From assembly GCA_003354055.1 (NCBI GenBank), contig PIVQ01000001.1:1-64000 (forward strand): DNA of 64,000 bases, written 5' to 3'. The DNA comes from Desulfobacteraceae bacterium. GTDB taxonomy: Bacteria; Desulfobacterota; Desulfobacteria; Desulfobacterales; Desulfobacteraceae. The notes beneath the pieces are model-generated. The model was not told where the DNA came from. It did no database searches and was given only the letters and a program-made list of their open reading frames with translations. The translations under genes were made by a program, and so were the position numbers. Shown piece after piece: positions 1 through 8,454 of this stretch. Each line of letters opens with the position of its first letter. The stretch's first letter is position 1.

Positions 1-20
1 AGGATCAAACTCTCCAGTTA
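1..20 (-). rRNA. 16S rRNA gene, first ~20 nt (partial)
   Basis: The complement of positions 3-13 reads AGAGTTTGATC, the near-universal sequence at the 5' end of bacterial 16S rRNA. By analogy with E. coli, where the mature end lies 7 nt before this motif, the gene should start near position 20 and read leftward out of the window. The rest of the rRNA operon is not visible. Confidence 0.9.
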
Positions 21-100
21 TAATCCTTACTATAAACTTTTTGGTCTTACACTTTGTTCTACAACAAAGCTTTAGACCCGCTCATTTCTTTTTCACTGAC

Positions 101-115
101 CAATTTTCAAAGATC
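101..115 (-). promoter_or_regulatory. boxA-like antitermination element in the rRNA leader
   Basis: The minus strand reads GATCTTTGAAAATTG between the promoter and the 16S start. It resembles the boxA-type elements of rRNA leaders that recruit the Nus antitermination complex. The call rests on position and resemblance only. Confidence 0.4.
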
Positions 116-172
116 AAAAACTCTTTCTTACTCAGTTCGTCTCGAACAATCTCCCCCGAAAAGAACTCGATA

Positions 173-201
173 AGAATATAGAAACAGCGCCTATTTGTCA
201 A
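173..201 (-). promoter_or_regulatory. rRNA operon promoter (sigma70-like)
   Basis: On the minus strand a perfect TTGACA (196-201) is followed by either TATATT (175-180, 15-bp spacer) or TATTCT (173-178, 17-bp spacer). It lies about 150 nt upstream of the 16S 5' end, the right place for an rRNA promoter. The region 21-220 holds no gene; it is the rRNA leader and promoter. Confidence 0.6.
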
Positions 202-221
202 ACACTTTCTTCATTTAATTT

Positions 222-3014
222 TCATTTTAATACAAGCCCAGTTGGCAGACGCTCTCCAAATTGCTGGCTTTTTTCTTTTATACCCATTCCGGTTTTTTCT
301 TTGATCTGGCTTTTCACTTTCTTTTCAACGCCTTGAGTGGTCATCCAATCCAGAATCTGGGTAATAGACTCTTCAGATAAATCCCGGGTCCTGTCACCAG
401 TCTTTCTTGCCAAAGCTACAATAAGCATTGATATCTGATCAGCCGGCTTCCATTGTTTTTTCATAATCTGCTGGATCCAGCGACTCACCTCCGCCGGTGG
501 AAGCACTCTATCCACTGATCCGTACAGCAACTCTCTTGCGCCAAACCTTGATATGGTCCAGAACAGCCGATCTATTTTTTTGCCGGGTTTAAGCTGCGGC
601 ATGAGCGCTTTTGCCAGAATCACCTTATCCTTAACCAGAAGCCGCTCCATATTCCCGGCTGTCATCCACAACTCAATCAATTCCTGAGGGGACAATTTAG
701 CTTTATTGTTTCTAACTAATAAGGATGACGTATCCTGATAAAACTGTCTTTGCTGTCCGGCTTTTAAACCGGCCGCTATGCGACGTACAAATATCCACCA
801 CTCCAATCTGTTTTGCTGAGCTTTCTCAAATGACAAGCCGGATAGATAAATCTTCCATAATTTCCTTGCACGTTCCTCATCAAAAGCATCACCAAAGCCC
901 GGGCGCATACAAAAACCTGTCAAGTTCAACCAACGGGTTTCATGATCAGCAGACTGGGTTCGAGCCGGTGCAATTTCTATCAGCTTGTCTGCAAGGCATC
1001 GTAAAAAGGTCAAAGGCCAATTGGCTTTACGCTGCTCTACTAAGGTTTCGATTGTCTTGGCAACCTTTTTCAACCCGTCATTGGGTCCGGACTCACCTAA
1101 AAAGGCCTGTTCAATCTGATTGCAAACCTTATCAATCAAAGCGTCATCATAAACTTCCGTTTCACGGGTTCCCGAACTTTTAGCCGAATTTCTCAACTGA
1201 AACTGCAGCTTCCATTGATGTTCGCTGACTGCAGAACGGCAGAACATGGAAAGGCTTCCCATCTCTGTATACTCTGCCCCAATCGTGATAGGAATCTGCT
1301 TTTTGTCTCCATTTTTACCAAATCGAATAATCGTCTGAATAGGAGCCATACTGGTCAATGACTCATCTATATCAATTATATTACCAGCAGTATCTCCTGA
1401 TCTGAAACTGGAACTAAATACGTCAAAGCTTACCGGTTGATTGGCCCGGACCTCAAAAGCCATATCCGGCAACTCTATAACAGACCCCTCATCCAGTCCC
1501 CTCTCAACAATACAAACCGCGTTTTGCTTACCATTGGATTCTGCTGTGGATATGCCCAAATAGTAACTTCTTGGACTACCACTACCCACCCTGACACCAA
1601 TGCCTTGTTTGACTAAGCCATAGTAAGAAGCCCCGACCCCCACAGCTAACTCCGGACGGTTGTTTTCAAGTATCCTTGGCTTATCAGGTTCAGCGGTTTT
1701 AAAAAACCGGCGAACGGATTCTTTAATCCGGGATTGAACCAGGGAAGGCTTCAGGGTACCGCCATTAAAAAGGATATAATCAGGCATAGGCACATCCTTG
1801 CCCAACACATTTTTGACTGTCTCTTTATGTTTTTCAAGAAACCGTACAATATGCTTGGTAACCGATGCTTCTTTTTCAAATGGAAGGCCAAAGTCGGCGA
1901 TCTCTTTGCCTTCATCAACCACAGAGAACTCTGAAGTGTTTACATCGGGAAAAAACTGTCCTCGGAGAATTGTTTCCACATCCCCCCGGGTCAAGTCCGC
2001 AGCCAAAGTCCCGGCAATCAATGCCCGGCCTTCCCCTTTCAGGGTTATCCTGACAGAACGCTCCCCATGCTCTAAAATTTTTTCTTTCGCTTCCCGGCAT
2101 CTGTGGCAAAGGGTTTTCCATTTATCCGATGACAATGAGGTTTTGGACCGAAACTTTCCCTCTACAACTTTGGCCAGGGCCAAATCGATATTATCGCCAC
2201 CAAGAATTAGATGATCTCCAACAGCAACCCGCTCAAATCGTGGAGATCCTTCAGTTTCCTTAAAAGTGATCAAACTAAAATCTGTTGTCCCACCACCGAC
2301 ATCACAGACTAAAATCAAATCATCTTCCCGAATCTGAGTCTGCCAGTCTGCTTCATGGAGAATCAGCCAGCTGTAGAATGCAGCCAAGGGCTCTTCGAGC
2401 AGGGTTACAGATTCTCCGAGCCCTGCAAGGACAACTGCTTCCATGGTCAGATCTCTGGCCTCTTCATTGAATGAGGCAGGGACGGTGATGACTACAAATT
2501 GATTTTCAAGGAATTTATCTTCATCTTTGACAAAATGATTCCAGGCGCTCCTGATATGCCCCAGGTATTCAGCCGTGGCCGTTACCGGAGAGACCTTCTC
2601 CACCCCTTCTGCCGCACCCCAGGGTAATATTTTGGCCTTCCGGTCTGCCAGAGAGTTACACAACCAGCTTTTGGCAGAAGAGACAAGCCTGGACGGTATT
2701 TTCGATCCATGGTCTCTTGCAAAACTCCCGGCAAAAAGATCCTCTCTTTTTTTCCACGGATGTCTGAGTACTTCTTTTGAAATATCATAATCCCCGGGGA
2801 TATATAGAAATGAGGGCAAAACCGGAATCTTTGTGAATTCCCCATGCCCCGTAAGCTGGGGTACATTAAAGACCTTGATGACTTTATCTTTATCCGGCGC
2901 TTCACGGGACTGTTCCAAACTCTGCTTCAGTGCCGATACATCCACATAGGATACGGCAGAATTAGTTGTTCCCAGATCAATGCCAATCACATATTGTTTA
3001 TCCTGAAAATCCAA
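222..3014 (-). CDS. Hsp70-family ATPase with long C-terminal extension (DUF3731-like)
   Basis: Large cytoplasmic Hsp70-superfamily protein of 930 aa, against about 640 for DnaK. The ATPase signatures are intact: phosphate-1 loop GIDLGTTNS (residues 11-19), VPASF (178-182), phosphate-2 DVGGGTTDF (238-246) and an NGGTLKPS adenosine-type loop (417-424). The C-terminal ~270 residues do not look like the DnaK lid, and there is no EEVD-type tail; they resemble the DUF3731 extension (from memory). The start is TTG at 3014, supported by CAGGAG five bases upstream and by the phosphate loop lying ten residues in. The DUF2760 gene ends 35 bp upstream, so the two are probably co-transcribed. The family's clients are not known; a chaperone or envelope-stress role is inference. 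Confidence 0.85.
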   Translation of the reverse strand: MDFQDKQYVIGIDLGTTNSAVSYVDVSALKQSLEQSREAPDKDKVIKVFNVPQLTGHGEFTKIPVLPSFLYIPGDYDISKEVLRHPWKKREDLFAGSFARDHGSKIPSRLVSSAKSWLCNSLADRKAKILPWGAAEGVEKVSPVTATAEYLGHIRSAWNHFVKDEDKFLENQFVVITVPASFNEEARDLTMEAVVLAGLGESVTLLEEPLAAFYSWLILHEADWQTQIREDDLILVCDVGGGTTDFSLITFKETEGSPRFERVAVGDHLILGGDNIDLALAKVVEGKFRSKTSLSSDKWKTLCHRCREAKEKILEHGERSVRITLKGEGRALIAGTLAADLTRGDVETILRGQFFPDVNTSEFSVVDEGKEIADFGLPFEKEASVTKHIVRFLEKHKETVKNVLGKDVPMPDYILFNGGTLKPSLVQSRIKESVRRFFKTAEPDKPRILENNRPELAVGVGASYYGLVKQGIGVRVGSGSPRSYYLGISTAESNGKQNAVCIVERGLDEGSVIELPDMAFEVRANQPVSFDVFSSSFRSGDTAGNIIDIDESLTSMAPIQTIIRFGKNGDKKQIPITIGAEYTEMGSLSMFCRSAVSEHQWKLQFQLRNSAKSSGTRETEVYDDALIDKVCNQIEQAFLGESGPNDGLKKVAKTIETLVEQRKANWPLTFLRCLADKLIEIAPARTQSADHETRWLNLTGFCMRPGFGDAFDEERARKLWKIYLSGLSFEKAQQNRLEWWIFVRRIAAGLKAGQQRQFYQDTSSLLVRNNKAKLSPQELIELWMTAGNMERLLVKDKVILAKALMPQLKPGKKIDRLFWTISRFGARELLYGSVDRVLPPAEVSRWIQQIMKKQWKPADQISMLIVALARKTGDRTRDLSEESITQILDWMTTQGVEKKVKSQIKEKTGMGIKEKSQQFGERLPTGLVLK

Positions 3015-3049
3015 AATAACTCCTGTTCTCTTCTGATCTAAATCCTGAC

Positions 3050-3820
3050 TTACTGAATCTCAACTTCTGCGGGGGTCATGATCCCTGGATCCTGAATATC
3101 AGATAGCTTGGGTACATCCTTTTTGCCAGCTTTCCACCCCGGATGTTTTATAATTCCTTGAAACGGAGGTTTCCCTGACACGTTCCCAACCAATTTTATG
3201 GCATCAATATCAAACCCTTCATCAATGGTAATGGAATCACCCTCATCCCCACTGATAACCGGCTTTAGGTCGATATACTTTTTGATTGTCTTTTTGCAGT
3301 CTTCCTGGATACTTCTTACAGCCGCACCGATCTGACCATCCTCATAATTACTTAGATCCTCGTCAAAAAAATCCAGAAGTCGACCCTCTCTTTGAAGCAC
3401 TGACAAGCTGTGGAGAAAGAGTCGTCTTTTGCGTTCCTGCTCAATCTTTTGATCGATATAGTCTTTCTTTGATGATTTATTTGATCTCTGTGGGCTTGAC
3501 TCAACTTCGGCATCTTTAAAAACACCGGCCATAGGAATGGAAAGCACCAGCCAAAGAAGCCCCCCCATCAGAGCAAAAAGAACAATCGTACCAGGCAAGA
3601 TCCATTGATACGCATTACTTTGATTTAGTAAATCAATCAGAGTCGAAATTTTTCCGAGGATCAAAGCCTGCCCCTGCTCAGAAACATAGACAGATTTCAA
3701 CCACTCTCCGCCATAAAAGAGACCGGCACTGACACACCCACCAATCAGCACCATTATAAACATGATTACCCAGAACATTCTTTTTTGATACTTTTTAAAC
3801 ATTGCCAATTGCAGCCCCAT
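3050..3820 (-). CDS. DUF2760-type membrane protein, partner of the Hsp70 gene
   Basis: 256-aa protein with two hydrophobic segments (about residues 14-37 and 68-95) and a soluble C-terminal half starting near 140 with a LQREGRLLDFF segment and later GNVSGKPPF, both recalled from the DUF2760 family. DUF2760 genes are typically next to Hsp70 genes of the long type, as here (35-bp spacing). The ATG at 3820 has only a weak ribosome-binding site; an internal ATG six codons later (MFKK) is an alternative. It probably anchors or recruits the Hsp70 at the membrane; that role is inference. Confidence 0.75.
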   Translation of the reverse strand: MGLQLAMFKKYQKRMFWVIMFIMVLIGGCVSAGLFYGGEWLKSVYVSEQGQALILGKISTLIDLLNQSNAYQWILPGTIVLFALMGGLLWLVLSIPMAGVFKDAEVESSPQRSNKSSKKDYIDQKIEQERKRRLFLHSLSVLQREGRLLDFFDEDLSNYEDGQIGAAVRSIQEDCKKTIKKYIDLKPVISGDEGDSITIDEGFDIDAIKLVGNVSGKPPFQGIIKHPGWKAGKKDVPKLSDIQDPGIMTPAEVEIQ

Positions 3821-3844
3821 TATTTTAGTTCAGTTCCCGATTAC

Positions 3845-3885
3845 CTTTAAAAAATAGAAATACCATGTTGCTCTATACAACATGG
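3845..3885 (-). terminator. Rho-independent terminator after the HhH gene
   Basis: An 8-bp perfect stem CCATGTTG/CAACATGG (3863-3870 and 3878-3885, 7-nt loop) is followed on the minus strand by a T-rich run (3849-3861). It lies 84 bp downstream of the ComEA-like gene and upstream of the DUF2760 gene, separating the two transcripts. Confidence 0.65.
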
Positions 3886-3929
3886 CATTTCATAATAATA
3901 CAAAATTAACTGATATCAAGTAAAGGGTC

Positions 3930-3944
3930 TATTCAGGATTCAGG
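3930..3944 (+). repeat. 15-bp inverted repeat, left copy
   Basis: TATTCAGGATTCAGG here is the exact reverse complement of 4290-4304. Each copy itself contains a tandem ATTCAGG. The pair brackets the ComEA-like gene: the left copy lies 24 bp past its stop and the right copy 40 bp before its start. Confidence 0.7.
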
Positions 3945-3968
3945 TATTTTTTATCTATCTCATTAATT

Positions 3969-4250
3969 TCATTCGTCCTGGACAACGATAATCTCTTTAT
4001 TCACATCAAAAACTTTTTGTCCGATCCCCTTAACTTTCATGATATCCGCAGGTTCCTTGAACGGATGCACCTTTCTGTATTCTATAATTCTATCTGCAAT
4101 CTTGTCACCAACATGCTTAAGTGTCATAAGTTCCTCTTTATTGGCAGAATTGATATTAACCTTTCCACCACTGGCATATGCCTGTGATACCATACAGGCC
4201 AAGGCTAAAGAAAGAACGGCAAGAACGGCAAAGCGATAAGCTCTTTTCAT
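3969..4250 (-). CDS. ComEA-like exported helix-hairpin-helix protein
   Basis: 93-aa protein with a Sec signal peptide (Lys/Arg-rich start, hydrophobic core, likely cleavage after AYA near residue 27) followed by one ComEA-type HhH domain: NINSANKEEL, then two hairpins with GDKIADRI and GIGQKV. The ATG at 4250 is chosen over an upstream one at 4289 because AAGGAG lies 8 nt before it and it gives a classic signal peptide. Such proteins bind DNA non-specifically in the periplasm. Full ComEA has an extra N-terminal region that is absent here, and no other competence gene is nearby, so a role in DNA uptake is only possible. Confidence 0.85.
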   Translation of the reverse strand: MKRAYRFAVLAVLSLALACMVSQAYASGGKVNINSANKEELMTLKHVGDKIADRIIEYRKVHPFKEPADIMKVKGIGQKVFDVNKEIIVVQDE

Positions 4251-4289
4251 AGTGTATTCTCCTTTTAAAAAATGATGAAATTGAAACAC

Positions 4290-4304
4290 CCTGAATCCTG
4301 AATA
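4290..4304 (-). repeat. 15-bp inverted repeat, right copy
   Basis: Reverse complement of 3930-3944, upstream of the ComEA-like gene's ribosome-binding site. It sits where a promoter or operator could be, but no clear -35/-10 pair accompanies it. Confidence 0.7.
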
Positions 4305-4404
4305 AAGTTGAAATTGGATGATTCAACGTTCGAGAATAAAGATCATCCCCTATAAGAGAAGGGAATGTAATGAAAAGAGTATAGAGAATGGCTTCTGGAA
4401 ATTC

Positions 4405-4439
4405 AATCAGGGAAACCCTGATTTTTTGTCTTTTTTTTT
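4405..4439 (+). terminator. Strong intrinsic terminator, plus-strand orientation
   Basis: Stem AATCAGGG/CCCTGATT (4405-4412 and 4416-4423) with a 3-nt loop, followed on the plus strand by a long T run to 4440. The T tract abuts the stop codon of the minus-strand CapD-like gene. On the minus strand the hairpin is not followed by T residues. No plus-strand gene precedes it, so it could end an unannotated plus-strand RNA or act mainly as a hairpin protecting the 3' end of the polysaccharide transcript. Confidence 0.6.
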
Positions 4440-6351
4440 AATTTATCTTGGAAAAACATTTTGCTGGCTTATATTCTGGTATCATTTCCCCCATGATTGA
4501 CCTGATACCGTCTTGGTTTCTATTTTCTGCCATACTTCTTAATACCTTAAGTTGTCCATTCAAAACCCCCATATCCACACAATTTGTATTTAAAACCATG
4601 ATTTTTTTATGCTCTGTTGGGACGACATCTTCCAGATCTGTCATAAGTTCTTCATATAATTTTTCACCCGGTCTTAACCCGGTATATTCTATTTGAATGT
4701 CAACATCCGGTTCAAAACCTGAAAACAGTATTAGATCCCTTGCCATCTCATCAATTTTGATCGGTTCTCCCATTTCAAGGATAAAAATTTCTCCCCCCGT
4801 TCCCATGGCTCCAGCTTGGAGAATCAACTGGCATGCTTCGGGGATCAACATAAAATATCTTATGATATCCGGATGGGTTACAGTCACAGGCCCCCCTTCC
4901 TTAATTTGCTTTTTGAAAAGTGGGATCACACTACCGACACTTCCTATAACATTTCCAAATCGGACCGTCATAAAACAGGTGTTTGAAGCATCGTCACAAT
5001 TAATCTCCTGAACAAGTAATTCCGAAATCCGCTTACTCGTTCCCATAATATTTGTTGGATTTACAGCCTTATCAGTAGAAACAAATACAAATTTTCCGCA
5101 TTCAAACTTTTTTGTGATTTCAATCAGATTTTTGGTTCCAATAATATTGTTTTCTACAGCTTTCCATGGAAAACTTTCCAGCATGGGTACATGCTTATAC
5201 GCTGCAGCATGAAATACAATATCCGGCCGAGTCTGCTCAAATATCTTGTTTAGCTCCTCTATATTTTGAATATCCCCCAGGACAGGTAGCACTTCAACAT
5301 CCTGAAATCTCTTTTTAAGTTCAAGGTCAATTTCATAAAGAGGGCTTTCCGCCCTCTCAAACAATATTATCTTTTCAGGTGAATATCTGCAGATCTGTCT
5401 GCATAACTCAGTTCCTATAGATCCGCCAGCCCCTGTGACAAGCACCCTTTTATTTCCAAGGTATTTTCCTATTTCTGCTTTGTCTAACTTTACGGGTTGT
5501 CTCCCCAAAAGATCTCTGTACTCAACATTCCGAATAGCGGTTATATCGATTTTCCCATCAATTAATTCCCCCATACTGGGAACGATTTTAAAATTCACCT
5601 CTATTTTTTTGCACAAATCAACAATAGAGTGCATTCGATCTGAATCCACATTTGGAATAGCAATAATAACATCGTCAGCACCGGTGGAATTCACTATATG
5701 CTCAAGGTCATCAATCTCACCCAATACAGAAACGCCATGTATTTTTCTGCCAATCTTGGTAAGGTCATCATCCAGAAAGCCTTCAACATTGGACTGAACT
5801 GAAGGATTCTCATTGAATTCACGACAGATTTTCTGGCCGCAGTCCCCAGCCCCAATGATGAGCGCCCTTCTACCCCGCCTCCTCTTTGCACCTCTTCGGA
5901 ATATCCTCAACAATGCAAACCTTAAATCCTGAATAGTTATTTGCTCGGTAAACTTTTCAAAGCATAAACGGACAAAAACCCTTAAACTGACGATTGACAA
6001 TACCGTGAGGCACCAGTCGATCACAAAAACAGATCTGGAAATCATTTCAAACCTGGTTTTATACAAAACCAAGACAATGAGAAGAAAGCTTGCAAAAACT
6101 GATGCTTTTACAATAGCAATTAAATCATTTAAACTTGTATACCGCCACATCCCTTTATATAAATCAAAAAAATAAAAACAAACAATTTTGCATCCCAGCA
6201 CATATGGAAGCAATTGTATAAAACTGATAGAAATCCAATCTGTCTGAACAAAATCGAACCGTATTAAATGTGCCAAATAAAAAGAAGCACACATTAAAGC
6301 AATATCGAGCAATAAAACAATGAATAAATTTCTTGACACCCTAATTTTCAT
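4438..6351 (-). CDS. CapD/WbpM-type membrane nucleotide-sugar 4,6-dehydratase
   Basis: 637-aa inner-membrane protein with the family layout: four transmembrane helices in residues 8-131, a first Rossmann domain (IIGAGDCGQ near 165) and a catalytic extended-SDR domain with VTGAGGSIG near 305 and a STDKAVNP..MGTSK active-site segment near 430. Such enzymes convert UDP-GlcNAc to the 4-keto-6-deoxy sugar, the first step toward bacillosamine-, FucNAc- or QuiNAc-type sugars. Together with the aminotransferase and phosphoglycosyltransferase upstream it matches the PglF-PglE-PglC logic for making and loading the first sugar on undecaprenyl phosphate. It is the last gene of the locus and is separated from its partner by an IS remnant. 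Specific product not determinable. Confidence 0.9.
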   Translation of the reverse strand: MKIRVSRNLFIVLLLDIALMCASFYLAHLIRFDFVQTDWISISFIQLLPYVLGCKIVCFYFFDLYKGMWRYTSLNDLIAIVKASVFASFLLIVLVLYKTRFEMISRSVFVIDWCLTVLSIVSLRVFVRLCFEKFTEQITIQDLRFALLRIFRRGAKRRRGRRALIIGAGDCGQKICREFNENPSVQSNVEGFLDDDLTKIGRKIHGVSVLGEIDDLEHIVNSTGADDVIIAIPNVDSDRMHSIVDLCKKIEVNFKIVPSMGELIDGKIDITAIRNVEYRDLLGRQPVKLDKAEIGKYLGNKRVLVTGAGGSIGTELCRQICRYSPEKIILFERAESPLYEIDLELKKRFQDVEVLPVLGDIQNIEELNKIFEQTRPDIVFHAAAYKHVPMLESFPWKAVENNIIGTKNLIEITKKFECGKFVFVSTDKAVNPTNIMGTSKRISELLVQEINCDDASNTCFMTVRFGNVIGSVGSVIPLFKKQIKEGGPVTVTHPDIIRYFMLIPEACQLILQAGAMGTGGEIFILEMGEPIKIDEMARDLILFSGFEPDVDIQIEYTGLRPGEKLYEELMTDLEDVVPTEHKKIMVLNTNCVDMGVLNGQLKVLRSMAENRNQDGIRSIMGEMIPEYKPAKCFSKIN

Positions 6352-6369
6352 TTAACACATCCATTCTTT

Positions 6370-6584
6370 CAGTAGCGTCCAGTGATATTTCTGCTGGCCT
6401 TAAAGTTTTTTAACAAGGTTATCTTTGCTGAGTCTTGGTTCAAGATAGTATTTTACAGCTCTGTGTTTGACTAACGGTTCTCTTCTGATAGATTATCACG
6501 TTGAGGGAACGAATAGCACAAAAACAACAAATTTGTAATTGGAATATTAAAAAGAAGAACATTAAGTTATTTTGGACAGCAGTG
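6370..6584. mobile_element. Internally deleted IS remnant between two polysaccharide genes
   Basis: The 239-bp gap between the CapD-like and DegT-like genes has imperfect inverted ends: minus strand CACTGCTGTCCAAAATAAC at 6566-6584 and plus strand CAGTAGCGTCCAGTGATAT at 6370-6388, sharing a CA.T...GTCCA core. Between them lies a stop-terminated frame that reads like a transposase tail. I interpret it as an IS element that lost most of its interior. The assignment to the IS4 group is tentative. Confidence 0.45.
6400..6495 (-). pseudogene. C-terminal tail of a transposase (remnant)
   Basis: About 31 codons read on the minus strand, including VKHRAVKYYLEPRLSKDN, and end at TAA at 6400-6402, about 12 bp inside the left inverted end. 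The basic composition and the position relative to the element's end fit the C-terminus of an IS transposase. There is no start codon and the rest of the gene is missing. Confidence 0.45.
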
Positions 6585-6590
6585 AATTAT

Positions 6591-7757
6591 CTATTTTAAA
6601 ATTTCGGAGATCGAGTTACACACGTAATCTAATTCTTTTTGGCTTAATCCTGGATAAACGGGTAAAGAAACCGTCCCTTGCCAGATATATTCAGTTTTTG
6701 GAAAATCCTTAGGCTCTAATTTATAACGTTTACGATAATACGACATACGATGCAAAGGCTTATAGTGTACGCTAGTACCAATTCCTTTTTTTTTCATTTC
6801 GTTGATGAAATCATCTCGTGATACCTTAGCGCCCTTCTCAACTACAACAGGATAAAGATGGCAAGAATGATCCTCCCAAGGACATGTAATAATAGGCAAT
6901 GTTAAACCATCAATATTTTGAAGGTTTTCATGGTAGTATCTGCAACAAAACTCCCTATCATTCCTAAGCTCATCCACCCTTTCTAACTGGGCCAGACCTA
7001 TGGCGGCATTAACATCAGGCATGTTATACTTATACCCTGGTGCAATAACATCATATTCCCAATCATGATTCTTCTTTGTAAATCTTTCCCAAATATCACG
7101 ATCAATACCATGTAACCGCATTTTCTTAATCCGCTGAAATACGTCATCATCATTGGTGACAATCATCCCTCCCTCACCAGTAGTGATCGTTTTATTCGCA
7201 TAGAAGCTGAAACACGTCACATCACCAAAAGATCCGACCATTTTCCCCTCATGCCTTGTGGGAAATGCATGTGCGGCATCTTCAATGATCTTTACACCAT
7301 TACTTCTACAAATAGAAATTATTCCTTCACTGTCGCCAATGTTCATCATCTGTGCCGCCTGCCCTGCCCAATGAACGACAACTAATGCTTTTGCTTCCGG
7401 ATAATCTAAAACAGCCTGTTGAACAATTTCTGGGGTCAGTAATCTGGTATGAGGGTCACAATCTAAAAAAACAGGCTCAGCCCCCAGGTATCTAATAATC
7501 TCTGCTGATGCTGTAAAAGTCATGCTTTGAACCAAGACCTTATCTCCGAACCCGATACCAAGCGCCTCCATCCCAAGGTGTAAAGCCGCAGTACATGAAT
7601 TAACAGCACAGGCATGTTTTGAACCAACGATGTCTAAAAATCGTTTTTCAAATTCTAAAGCAAAACCAGCAGTAGTCAGCCAGCCGCTTTTCAAAACCTC
7701 CGTCACATATTTTAACTCGTTGCCGGAACAATCTATCTTTGCAAAAGGGATATCCAT
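6591..7757 (-). CDS. DegT/DnrJ/EryC1-type PLP aminotransferase (nucleotide-sugar)
   Basis: 388-aa PLP enzyme of the sugar aminotransferase family. The Schiff-base lysine is K189 in SFYANKTITTGEGGM, and the EDAAHA segment (159-164) supplies the aspartate that contacts the pyridine nitrogen. It most likely transfers an amino group from glutamate to C4 of the 4-keto-6-deoxy sugar made by the CapD-like enzyme (PglE/LegC-like step). The start ATG is supported by GAGG 6 nt upstream. The initiating phosphoglycosyltransferase gene ends 8 bp upstream, suggesting one transcript. Confidence 0.9.
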   Translation of the reverse strand: MDIPFAKIDCSGNELKYVTEVLKSGWLTTAGFALEFEKRFLDIVGSKHACAVNSCTAALHLGMEALGIGFGDKVLVQSMTFTASAEIIRYLGAEPVFLDCDPHTRLLTPEIVQQAVLDYPEAKALVVVHWAGQAAQMMNIGDSEGIISICRSNGVKIIEDAAHAFPTRHEGKMVGSFGDVTCFSFYANKTITTGEGGMIVTNDDDVFQRIKKMRLHGIDRDIWERFTKKNHDWEYDVIAPGYKYNMPDVNAAIGLAQLERVDELRNDREFCCRYYHENLQNIDGLTLPIITCPWEDHSCHLYPVVVEKGAKVSRDDFINEMKKKGIGTSVHYKPLHRMSYYRKRYKLEPKDFPKTEYIWQGTVSLPVYPGLSQKELDYVCNSISEILK

Positions 7758-7764
7758 AAAAGCC

Positions 7765-8376
7765 TCACTTAAAAATAACCGTATACACGGTTTTTTGAAT
7801 TAAATCCATATCACCCCTAAAAGACTGATTGAGAACATACCCTTCATAGAAACTTAGTTTTTCGGGTAGAAGTATTTCCCGATAAAACACTTCAGGCTCC
7901 TCGGCCTGGGCAAGAATATTTTCCTCATTTCGAAACAATATGGATGCCGGGTCGGTTATACCCGGTTTGACAGTATGGACAAAACGCCACCGTTCGGGAT
8001 ACACATCAACCCATTTCTGAATCTCTGGCCTGGGTCCGACAATAGACATATCCCCCATCAAAACATTGATAAATTGAGGCATTTCATCCAGTTTAGTTTG
8101 TCTGAGAAACCGCCCAATTCGAGTAACCCTTGACGAATCACCTGCATCAAATCTCCCTTTTTCTATATCCGGAATCACAGACATTGATCTAAATTTGCAC
8201 AATTTAAATACTACCCCGCCTTTTCCAACTCTACTCTGTTGAAAAAAAACAGGTCCCTTATCTGAGCTCTTGATTAGCATTCCCACAATTAAGAAAATTG
8301 GAAAAAAGCAAACAAGAACAAATAACGCCACACAAAGATCAAAGATTCTCTTCATAATTTTATAATGCGTTTTCAA
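7765..8376 (-). CDS. Initiating sugar phosphoglycosyltransferase (PglC/WcaJ catalytic-domain type)
   Basis: 203-aa monotopic phosphoglycosyltransferase, the short PglC-like form without the extra N-terminal membrane domain of WcaJ/WbaP. Visible features are a hydrophobic re-entrant helix near residues 11-35, KFRSM near 67, the catalytic Asp-Glu pair in KLDEMPQ near 117, and IVGPRPE. It transfers a sugar-1-phosphate from a UDP-sugar to undecaprenyl phosphate, starting glycan assembly at the cytoplasmic face. The frame opens at TTG 8376 with a GGAA upstream; an ATG at 8355 (MKRIFD) is a shorter alternative without a good ribosome-binding site. Confidence 0.9.
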   Translation of the reverse strand: MKTHYKIMKRIFDLCVALFVLVCFFPIFLIVGMLIKSSDKGPVFFQQSRVGKGGVVFKLCKFRSMSVIPDIEKGRFDAGDSSRVTRIGRFLRQTKLDEMPQFINVLMGDMSIVGPRPEIQKWVDVYPERWRFVHTVKPGITDPASILFRNEENILAQAEEPEVFYREILLPEKLSFYEGYVLNQSFRGDMDLIQKTVYTVIFK

Positions 8377-8454
8377 CGATTCCGTAATTTATTGACGCCT
8401 TCAACATCCCGCTAAAACGGTTAACGACTTCTTTCCGGAATTCATTATAGGTAA

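Noticed and set aside
725..1183. 152-codon plus-strand open frame
   Set aside because: Lies fully antisense to the conserved Hsp70 gene, has no recognisable domain, and looks like a shadow of it.
3969..4250. Naming the small HhH protein as a competence gene comEA
   Set aside because: It has only the HhH domain after a signal peptide and no competence genes around it; only ComEA-like is supported.
4318..4500. Plus-strand frame of 60 codons upstream of the plus-strand terminator
   Set aside because: It runs through the terminator hairpin and into the CapD-like gene; codon content is not protein-like. An RNA explanation is kept as a finding instead.
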